DNA of 7,390 nt from Vulcanimicrobiota bacterium (GTDB taxonomy: Bacteria > Vulcanimicrobiota > Vulcanimicrobiia > Vulcanimicrobiales > Vulcanimicrobiaceae): positions 1 to 7,390 of the forward strand of contig JAFAOZ010000259.1 of assembly GCA_019247395.1 (NCBI GenBank). The letters run 5' to 3'. The position numbers and the translations under genes are program-made. Of this stretch, positions 1 through 7,390 are shown piece after piece (positions within the stretch are counted from its first letter, which is position 1; every line of letters starts with the position of its first letter). A model generated the notes under the pieces. It worked only from the letters and a program-made list of their open reading frames with translations. It had not been told where the DNA came from and ran no database searches.

Positions 1-2727
1 GCTCACGCCGTTGATCGGACTGAACCGGATCCGATTCTGCGTATGCGTGTACGAGAGTAGCCCCGACAGACCGTCGCGGCTGAAGTCGCCATACTGCAGC
101 GACAGCTCGACGCCGTACGACTCTTGCGTCCCGACGTTGAGACCGGCCAGCGTTCCTTGCACCGGATTGATCGCTTGGAACTGCAGCTCGTTGTTGGTAT
201 TGCGATAGAACGGCGTTACTTTGTAGGAGAGCTGCGTGCCCTTGACGTGTTTCTCGAGCGAAAGGTCGAAATTATTCGACGTGTCGGGATAGATCGCATG
301 GTCGGGCGTGTGATAGCCGTACGGGTAGAACTGCGCGATGAACGAGGCGAGATTCTGCTCATAGGTGTTGTATTGGTAGTACGACGAGCCCTCAGCGCGT
401 GCGTACTTTCCCGCCGAGCCGCGGATCACCGTATCGGAGTTGATGGTGTACGTAAACGAAAGGCGCGGCTGAAAGACATTCGAGATGTTCGTACCGGCGC
501 CGACGTTATAGAGTCCGTTGCCCGGCTCAGTGAGCGGCGCGAGCCCCGGCGCGCACTCAAACGTTTGCTCTTTGGGAACCCACGCCCATTGCGTCGCCTT
601 GCCGGGCGCACCGCAAAACTCGTTGTTGTAGGCATCGAACCAAAACTGACGCGCGGGATAACCATTCATGAGGTTGTTTGTGGCGTATTGGAAGTGATCG
701 AGACGCACGCCCGCATTGACCACAAGCCGGTCGCTGGGCTGCCAGAGATCGGTTAACGCGACGGACGAAAAGTGCGGCGTAACATTGTCGACTTGCGCGC
801 TCTGTCCGTTCTCCGTCATCATCCAGCGGGCACCGGCCTTTGCAGCGGCAGATCCGGAGCAGGTACCGTCCAAGACGCAGTTACCCGGCATGAGGTTGAA
901 GTCGTACTTCCCTTCGCCGGGATAACAGCCGCTGTGCGTCAGGCAGCCGCCTTGGCTTGCGCGATCGAAGCAGCTCCACGGCTGACCGGTAACGTAGTTG
1001 TAACATTTTCCATTCGGCGTGCCGTAGCTCGACAGAATCGTGCCCAGGCCGGTCGGCGCGAGGCTCGTCGTCGTCGGATCGGTCGAACTGAAGCCGGCGT
1101 TGTACGTCTGAAGACGCTGCGTGTCGTACGAGGCCTCGGCGGTGAGAAGATGCTGCGTCGAAAACTGGTTCGCGTAGATTAAGCTTGCGCCGTAGCCGTG
1201 CTCGAGCACTTCGTAGTCGGCCGGGTCGGAGCCGAAGACGAGCTGCGCACTTTGCGGTCCGTTGATGAACCAATTCGAGTACTGCCCGAAAACCAGACCG
1301 CGCAAATATGAGTGCGCGTCGATATTCTTCTGATATTGAAATTTCTCGATCGAATAGCCGTTCCAATTTCCATCGCGATTGCTCGGCGCGACCGGCGAGC
1401 CCGGCGTGCGATCCGTGGGGCTGCTCGGGAAGAACCCGATGGTGACGTCTTGCGGTCGCGGCGCCTGCATCAATGGGCCGCCGTAGTAGAGCGAATCGAG
1501 ATACGGCATGGGATAGCCGATGCCGGTTTCTTTGCCGACTTTTGGCGTGTACCAGACGTCGGTCGCCGAGCTCAAAAACTGATCGGCGATTCCGCCGGTG
1601 ACGTAAAGCATCTGAATATCGTCGCGCAGCGCGGAATCGTGGTGCGGGACGCCGATGTGGAGATTGACGACGTTCTCGCGGTCGAAATTCACGCCTTGCG
1701 CGTACGCATATCCCGGTGAAACGATAAAGCCGTAGTTTGGAGCCTTCCCGGCTGAGCCGTCGTGAAAATTGTAGACGTTGTTGCTCGTCGGCACGTTGAG
1801 CGGATAGAAATATAACGGTTCGCTGACGCCGCCGAACTGATCTCCGAACCGGTACGTCTGATTCGTGCCCGAAAGACCGACGTAATATGAAAAGAGCCGA
1901 TCCGGCGTCGAGCCGGCGATTTCGAACGTCGCTGAATGATAGAAGGCCGGCCCCCCGATCCCTAAGTCCACGGCGGCATAGCCGGGGTACGTGCCGGACT
2001 TGATAACTTGGTTGATGTAACCCGCGAGTCCCGATGAGTTGGATGTCGCCGGCGTACCCCCGGTGTAGACGTGAACCTCTTGGCTGCCCAGCGACGTGAG
2101 CGTCGCGATCGGCGCGAGATCGGATTGACGCGTCGTCGGAAGCCCGTCGAACTCATACGCGACTTGATCCGAGTCGCCGCCGCGAACGTAGACGCTTTGA
2201 TACCACCCCATCTGGTTCGACGGAATGTTCACGCCGGGAGCGGTCGCGATTGCTCCATAGGCCTGATTCAGCGATCCCGAGCCGCCCAGCGTTGCGGCCG
2301 CCTTCTGCCCTGCGGGATTTACCGAATAGACATCGCTGGTAACGCCGGATCGAACGAGCGACTGCGCCGAACGGGATGTGGTTCGTGCAATCGTTTTCAG
2401 CGTTTTCGGCAAAAGAATTGAAACGGTCGCCGATTGATCGGCGACGATCGTTACGCCCGCCTGTGACGTCGAGTCATATCCCGCCTTGCTCGCGTTGACG
2501 GTATACGTGTCGGGTTGGAGCGAGATGAACGAAAACGCACCTGCAGCGTCGGAGACGGTTTGAGCGGTTTGTGACGGCGAAGTTGCCGTTACCACGACTC
2601 CGCTAACCGGCGCATGGGTCGAGGCGTCGATCGCGCGGCCGCGCAGCGTCCCGGTCGTTCCGGCGACGGTTTGGACGGGCATCGCAACGAGCGCGAAAAG
2701 GACGATCGCTGCGAGCCGGTGTTTCAT
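1..2727 (-). CDS. TonB-dependent outer-membrane receptor with carboxypeptidase-regulatory-like N-terminal domain (3' end missing)
   Basis: Read on the minus strand from the ATG at 2725-2727, the frame is open for 909 codons to the left edge, so the C-terminus is missing. Residues 1-22 look like a signal peptide (charged MKHR, a hydrophobic run, then VQTVA before GTTG). Residues about 25-108 resemble a carboxypeptidase-regulatory/CnaB-like beta-sandwich (GTLRGRAIDAS, SDAAGAFSFISLQPDTYTV, KAGYD). Residues about 125-245 are the plug, with SLNQAYGAIATAPGVN, VRGGD (181-185) and YEFDGLP (191-197). The rest is rich in Tyr, Asn, Gly and alternating aromatic residues, as in a 22-strand barrel. Such receptors take up large substrates across the outer membrane using TonB/ExbBD energy; the substrate cannot be read here. 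I see no obvious TonB box. Eight cysteines occur, all between residues 575 and 725, probably in extracellular loops. No Shine-Dalgarno sequence precedes the ATG. The family call is firm; the ligand and the link to the divergent polyamine genes are unknown. Confidence 0.92.
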   Translation of the reverse strand, partial: MKHRLAAIVLFALVAMPVQTVAGTTGTLRGRAIDASTHAPVSGVVVTATSPSQTAQTVSDAAGAFSFISLQPDTYTVNASKAGYDSTSQAGVTIVADQSATVSILLPKTLKTIARTTSRSAQSLVRSGVTSDVYSVNPAGQKAAATLGGSGSLNQAYGAIATAPGVNIPSNQMGWYQSVYVRGGDSDQVAYEFDGLPTTRQSDLAPIATLTSLGSQEVHVYTGGTPATSNSSGLAGYINQVIKSGTYPGYAAVDLGIGGPAFYHSATFEIAGSTPDRLFSYYVGLSGTNQTYRFGDQFGGVSEPLYFYPLNVPTSNNVYNFHDGSAGKAPNYGFIVSPGYAYAQGVNFDRENVVNLHIGVPHHDSALRDDIQMLYVTGGIADQFLSSATDVWYTPKVGKETGIGYPMPYLDSLYYGGPLMQAPRPQDVTIGFFPSSPTDRTPGSPVAPSNRDGNWNGYSIEKFQYQKNIDAHSYLRGLVFGQYSNWFINGPQSAQLVFGSDPADYEVLEHGYGASLIYANQFSTQHLLTAEASYDTQRLQTYNAGFSSTDPTTTSLAPTGLGTILSSYGTPNGKCYNYVTGQPWSCFDRASQGGCLTHSGCYPGEGKYDFNLMPGNCVLDGTCSGSAAAKAGARWMMTENGQSAQVDNVTPHFSSVALTDLWQPSDRLVVNAGVRLDHFQYATNNLMNGYPARQFWFDAYNNEFCGAPGKATQWAWVPKEQTFECAPGLAPLTEPGNGLYNVGAGTNISNVFQPRLSFTYTINSDTVIRGSAGKYARAEGSSYYQYNTYEQNLASFIAQFYPYGYHTPDHAIYPDTSNNFDLSLEKHVKGTQLSYKVTPFYRNTNNELQFQAINPVQGTLAGLNVGTQESYGVELSLQYGDFSRDGLSGLLSYTHTQNRIRFSPINGVS

Positions 2728-2775
2728 AAAGAAGAGCGGCTTTAAACTCGCCGAATAGCACTTCCTCGCCACATC
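2728..2775. promoter_or_regulatory. Short divergent intergenic region, probably holding back-to-back promoters
   Basis: These 48 bases are all that separates the start of the receptor gene (minus strand) from the start of gabT (plus strand), so promoters for both directions must lie here or inside the flanking coding sequence. An AT-rich TTTAAA patch at 2741-2746 is the only clear departure from the GC-rich background. A weak -10-like TAGCAC lies at 2756-2761 on the plus strand. I cannot name a -35/-10 pair or an operator with confidence. Neither ATG has a Shine-Dalgarno sequence in its last 15 upstream bases: the stretch before gabT is pyrimidine-rich, and so is the one before the receptor on its own strand. 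Very short leaders or leaderless transcripts are therefore possible. The regulatory role is inferred from gene arrangement alone. Confidence 0.4.
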
Positions 2776-4050
2776 ATGACAGTACGCGAAAAACCGTCGA
2801 CCTCCGCCACCGGAACGTCGCTGGCGAAACGGCGCCAAGCCAACGTCGCGCGCGGCGTCGCGACGACGCATCCCATTTGGGTCGAGCGCGCCGCGGGGGC
2901 GACGATCTGGGATATCGAGGGCAAGCGTTACATCGACTTCGTCGGCGGCATCGGAGTGCTCAACGCCGGTCACAGCGACCCGAAAATCGTCGCCGCGATT
3001 GGCGAACAAGCGGAGCGTTTTACGCACGCCTGCTTTCAGGTCGCACAGTACGAAGGCTACGTCCGCGTTGCCGAGGAGTTGAATCGCCGCGCGCCGGGTC
3101 CATCGCCGAAGAAAACGCTGCTGCTTTCGACCGGCGCCGAGGCCACCGAGAATGCGGTCAAGATCGCGCGCGAGTACACGCGGCGGCCGGCGGTCATCGC
3201 ATTCACTCACGCGTATCACGGCCGGACGCTGCTGGCGCTTTCGATGACCGGCAAGAACGAACCATATAAGCAGCACTTCGGTCCGTATTGCGCTGAGGTG
3301 TATCATGCGCCGTTTCCTTACGAGCATCATGGCGCCACCACTGAAACTGCGTTGCGCGCGCTCGACGAGCTCTTCGCGAGCGTCGTTTCGCCGGACCGCA
3401 TCGCTGCGATGATCGTCGAGCCGGTGTTGGGCGAGGGCGGTTTCGTTCCGGCACCCGCCGACTTTTTGCCGGAGCTGCGCCGTATTGCAACGGCCCACGG
3501 CATTGTGTTGATTGCGGATGAAGTGCAGACCGGCTTCGGCCGTACCGGCACCTTCTTTGCTTGCGAGCAGTACGGCATCGAGCCCGATCTTATGGCGGTG
3601 GCGAAATCGATCGGCGCCGGTTTGCCGCTTGCGGCGGTTGTCGGCAAAGCCGAGATCATGGACGCCCCCGCACCCGGCGGCCTCGGCGGCACTTTTGCCG
3701 GAAATCCCGTGGCTTGCGCGGCGGCATTGGAAGTTTTTGCGCTGATGGACGAGGCGTTCTTGGCGCGCGCCCGCGCCGTCGGCGAACGAATTCGCGCTGC
3801 GTTGCACTCCTTGAAGGTAGAGTTCGAAGCGATCGAAGACGTTCGCGGTCTCGGCGCGATGTGCGCGATGGAACTCGCGCACGGTGCGCCCGCAGTGGTT
3901 GAAGCCGCGCGTGAACGCGGGCTGCTTTTGCTGATCGCCGGCAAGCGCAACGTCATTCGAATCCTCGTGCCGCTGGTCGTGACCGATGCAGAGCTCGACG
4001 AAGGCCTGCAAATTCTGCGCGCCGCCCTGAGCGAAGTCTTGACGAGGTGA
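2776..4050 (+). CDS. gabT: 4-aminobutyrate (GABA) aminotransferase, class III, PLP-dependent
   Basis: A 424-residue cytoplasmic fold-type I enzyme that converts GABA and 2-oxoglutarate to succinate semialdehyde and glutamate. Its length matches E. coli GabT (about 426), and the sequence follows that protein closely as I remember it. Visible elements are RGVATTHPIW (26-35), FVGGIGVLNAGH (55-66) with Ile59, the phosphate-binding STGAEATENAVKIAR (118-132), YHGRT with Arg150, EPVLGEGG with Glu220, IADEVQTGFGRTG with Asp248, and the PLP Schiff-base Lys277 in AVAKSIGAG. GGLGGTFAGNPVACAAALEV and NVIRILVPL with Arg395 follow. By alignment these match E. coli Ile50, Arg141, Glu211, Asp239, Lys268 and Arg398, so the GABA-specific pocket looks intact. 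The ATG at 2776 is chosen because an in-frame TAA at 2743-2745 blocks extension and homology begins near residue 17. No Shine-Dalgarno sequence is visible. The gene is first in a tight cluster with patA and an aldehyde dehydrogenase, which supports a role in putrescine/GABA catabolism. 5-aminovalerate or beta-alanine are possible side substrates. Confidence 0.92.
   Translation: MTVREKPSTSATGTSLAKRRQANVARGVATTHPIWVERAAGATIWDIEGKRYIDFVGGIGVLNAGHSDPKIVAAIGEQAERFTHACFQVAQYEGYVRVAEELNRRAPGPSPKKTLLLSTGAEATENAVKIAREYTRRPAVIAFTHAYHGRTLLALSMTGKNEPYKQHFGPYCAEVYHAPFPYEHHGATTETALRALDELFASVVSPDRIAAMIVEPVLGEGGFVPAPADFLPELRRIATAHGIVLIADEVQTGFGRTGTFFACEQYGIEPDLMAVAKSIGAGLPLAAVVGKAEIMDAPAPGGLGGTFAGNPVACAAALEVFALMDEAFLARARAVGERIRAALHSLKVEFEAIEDVRGLGAMCAMELAHGAPAVVEAARERGLLLLIAGKRNVIRILVPLVVTDAELDEGLQILRAALSEVLTR
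4044..4050 (+). promoter_or_regulatory. Strong Shine-Dalgarno sequence overlapping the gabT stop codon, serving patA
   Basis: GAGGTGA at 4044-4050 is a seven-base match to the anti-Shine-Dalgarno complement AGGAGGTGA. Its last three bases are the TGA stop of gabT, so termination on gabT places a ribosome exactly at this site and the two genes are probably translationally coupled. Six bases (4051-4056) separate it from the ATT codon at 4057. That is an ideal spacing, and it is the main reason for placing the patA start there. The site is 78 bases from the GTG at 4129, too far to serve it directly. Confidence 0.72.
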
Positions 4051-5420
<1,370 letters not shown>

Positions 5421-5421
<1 letters not shown>

Positions 5422-6953
5422 TGCAAACAACGGAGCGCGGAGCCCAGGCCGAGGAAATTCTTCGCAATCTGCCGCGCATCAACGGCATCGTTCCGATGTA
5501 TGTTGACGGCGGCTGGCGGCTAGCGGCCGATGGCGCGACGCGCGACGTACACAATCCGGCGAACGGCAGCGCGATCGCGACCGTGGCCGAAGGCAGCGCG
5601 GCCGACGCCGAAGCTGCCATCTCCGCCGCGCGAAAAGCTTTCGACGAGGGCCCGTGGGGCTCCATGAGCGCGGCCGAACGCGCTGCGCTGCTCTTTAAAC
5701 TCGCCGATGCGATCGATGCGAACCGCGACGAGCTCATGCGCATCGACACGCTCAACAACGGCAAGCCGTTGCGCGAGACCGAGTACGACGTCATCGACGC
5801 CGCCAACTGCTTCCGCTATTACGGGGGGCTGGCGACGAAGCCGCATGGACAAACGTTCGACGTTCCTGCCCCGTCTCAAACGTTTACCGTGCGCGAACCG
5901 ATCGGCGTCTGCGGCCAGATCGTGCCTTGGAACTACCCGCTGCTGATGGCGACGTGGAAGCTCGCGCCGGCGCTTGCGGCGGGAAACGTCTGCATTCTTA
6001 AGCCTGCCGAGCTCACGCCGCTCTCGACGATTCGTCTTGCAATGCTGATGCAAGCGCTGGAGTTTCCGCCGGGTGTCGTCAACATCGTGCTCGGCGCCGG
6101 CGCTACCGTCGGCCACGCACTCGCGGCGAGCGAGCTGGTGGACAAGATTGCATTCACCGGCGGCACGAAGACCGGGCGCAGCATCATGCACGATGCGACG
6201 ACGAATCTCAAGAAGATCTCGCTCGAGCTCGGCGGAAAATCGCCCAACGTCGTCTTCGCCGATGCCGATTTCGACACGGCGATCGACTACGCGCTCTTCG
6301 GCATCTTTGCAAACGCCGGCCAAGTCTGTTCCGCCGGTTCCCGGCTCATCATCGAACGTTCGCTGCACGACCGCTTTATGGACCGGCTCGTCGAACGCGC
6401 GCAAAAGATTCGCGTGGGCGACGGCTTCGATCCTCAAAGCGAGATGGGCCCGATCATCTCGCCCGTCCATCGCGAGCGCGTTGAACACTACATCTCGGCG
6501 GGCCAAGACGAAGGCGCGCGACTTCTCTGCGGGGGCAACCGTCTCGGCGGTCCGCTCGCCGACGGCAACTTCATCGCGCCGACCATCTTCGACGGCACGT
6601 CGCCCGATATGCGCATCGTGCAGGAAGAAATCTTCGGCCCGGTGCTCGTCGTTCAGACGTTCGACGACGAAGCGCAGGCGATCGCGCTTGCACACGACAC
6701 GATCTACGGATTAGCCGGCGCGGTTTTCACGCACGACATTGCGAAGGCGCATCGCGTCATTCGCAAAATGCGCGCAGGCATCACGTGGATCAACACCTAT
6801 CATCCGACGTACAACGAAGCGCCGTGGGGCGGCTACAAGCAATCCGGGATCGGCCGCGAGCTCGGCACCTACGGCTACGACGCTTATACGGAAGTCAAGC
6901 AGATCAACGTCAATCTCGACGTCGAGCCGTCTGGCTGGTTTTCCAACGACTGA
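5421..6953 (+). CDS. NAD-dependent aldehyde dehydrogenase, GbsA/BetB-like; probable 4-aminobutyraldehyde dehydrogenase
   Basis: A 510-residue cytoplasmic aldehyde dehydrogenase with the family's catalytic set: PWNYP with the oxyanion-hole Asn171, KPAELTP with Lys194 and Glu197, FTGGTKTG (245-252) of the nucleotide-binding fold, ELGGKSP with the general base Glu269, GQVCSAGSR with the nucleophile Cys303, EEIFGP with Glu403, and PWGGYKQSGIGRELG near the C-terminus. Glu three residues after Lys194 is typical of NAD+ rather than NADP+ preference. The sequence most resembles Bacillus GbsA (glycine betaine aldehyde dehydrogenase) as I remember it, including the Trp-Phe pair near the C-terminus. It has about 20 extra N-terminal residues. 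Directly downstream of patA and coupled to it, it most likely oxidises 4-aminobutanal to GABA, the substrate of GabT, which is the PatD/Prr role. Betaine-aldehyde and aminobutyraldehyde dehydrogenases overlap in sequence and substrate range, so the substrate is inferred from context and I give no gene symbol. It might also cover succinate semialdehyde, for which no dedicated enzyme is seen here. Confidence 0.9.
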
Positions 6954-6954
6954 C

Positions 6955-7390
6955 ACGCTAACCAAAAGGCAGCTCGATGCGCTGATCGCTCGTTTCTCAC
7001 CGAACATTGCGAAGCTCGCGCGGACGGCCTTGACGACGATGCGTAAGGAATTGCCGGGTGCGTACGAGCTCGTCTACGACAACGCCTACGCGCTCGTCAT
7101 TGGATTCGGCCCCAGCGAACGTCCCTCAGAAGCGATTTTTTCACTGGTCATATATCCAAGCAAAGTGAGCCTCTGCTTTTTGTGGGGTGCCCAGCTGCCC
7201 GATCCGGAGCGGCTACTTCAAGGGAGCGGGAATCAAGTGCGCCACATACGGCTCGAGAGCGAGCGCACATTGTCTCAGCGTGCCGTTCAAAAGCTCATGG
7301 CCATCGCCACTGACGCCGCGGGCAGTCGATTTGACGGCAACGCAAATGGACGAATTATCCTTCGCGCTGTCTCTAAAAATCAACGGCCGC
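6955..7390 (+). CDS. DUF1801-like small protein, C-terminus cut by the window edge, start codon uncertain
   Basis: A frame different from that of the dehydrogenase is open to the right edge and reads as a coherent protein of about 145 residues. Recognisable stretches are QLDALIARFSPNIAKLAR, an LPGAYELVYDNAYALVIGFG core, SERPSEAIFSLVIYP, LPDPERLLQGSGNQVRHI, GRIILRAVS and a KNQRP tail. This matches my memory of small DUF1801-type (YdhG/YjbR-like fold) proteins, which usually end shortly after such an RP tail, so only a few residues are probably missing. The molecular function is unknown. The family-like sequence begins immediately after the dehydrogenase stop (TGA 6951-6953), but no ATG, GTG or TTG lies in frame there. 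Options are CTG at 6931, ACG at 6955, TTG at 7030 or ATG at 7039; the last two would remove the conserved N-terminal helix. I set the start at the ACG only to mark where family-like sequence begins. No terminator separates it from the dehydrogenase, so it may be cotranscribed, but nothing links it to polyamine metabolism. Confidence 0.62.

Noticed and set aside
124..756. Plus-strand open frame of 210 codons, with others at 772-1182 and 1312-1719.
   Set aside because: All lie opposite the continuous 909-codon receptor frame, are Arg-rich and show no recognisable domain.
4048..4050. TGA read as a sense codon (alternative genetic code or selenocysteine), joining gabT and patA.
   Set aside because: TGA also ends the aldehyde dehydrogenase at a normal C-terminus, GabT ends where its family ends, and no recoding hairpin is evident. 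A TGA stop overlapping a Shine-Dalgarno sequence explains the layout better.
5520..6695. Long minus-strand open frame (391 codons) opposite the aldehyde dehydrogenase.
   Set aside because: Its translation is a low-complexity Arg/Ala/Asp/Glu-rich mix without family motifs, as expected on the antisense strand of a GC-rich gene. The plus strand carries a complete catalytic aldehyde dehydrogenase.
6954..6990. Possible transcription terminator after the aldehyde dehydrogenase.
   Set aside because: There is no stable inverted repeat followed by a T-run, and a coherent coding frame starts at once.

Overview
The window comes from a GC-rich bacterium. The large TonB-dependent receptor on the minus strand implies an outer membrane. 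The style of that receptor (carboxypeptidase-regulatory-like N-terminus, plug motifs such as VRGGD and YEFDGLP) resembles receptors I remember from Eremiobacterota/Vulcanimicrobiota (WPS-2) and from Acidobacteria. The phylum is an inference from memory, not a demonstrated placement.

Layout: positions 1-2727 are one uninterrupted minus-strand reading frame of 909 codons, the N-terminal part of the receptor, which runs off the left edge. A 48-base intergenic gap (2728-2775) separates it from a divergent plus-strand cluster. The cluster is gabT (2776-4050), patA (about 4057-5421), a GbsA/BetB-type aldehyde dehydrogenase (5421-6953) and a DUF1801-like small protein (from about 6955, cut by the right edge). 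The three enzyme genes are packed like an operon: 6 bases between gabT and the proposed patA start, and a one-base TAATG overlap between patA and the dehydrogenase.

The three enzymes fit one catabolic route. PatA would transaminate putrescine to 4-aminobutanal, the dehydrogenase would oxidise that to 4-aminobutyrate (GABA), and GabT would transaminate GABA to succinate semialdehyde. Both transaminations pass nitrogen to 2-oxoglutarate. A dedicated succinate-semialdehyde dehydrogenase is not in the window.

Most of the window is ordinary accessory metabolism, and I see no mobile element, CRISPR array, RNA gene or clear terminator. The most interesting local signal is the patA start. Family-like coding sequence extends 24 codons upstream of the first standard start codon, up to an ATT codon placed 6 bases after a strong Shine-Dalgarno sequence that overlaps the gabT stop codon. 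The DUF1801-like gene similarly lacks a standard start codon where its family-like sequence begins.
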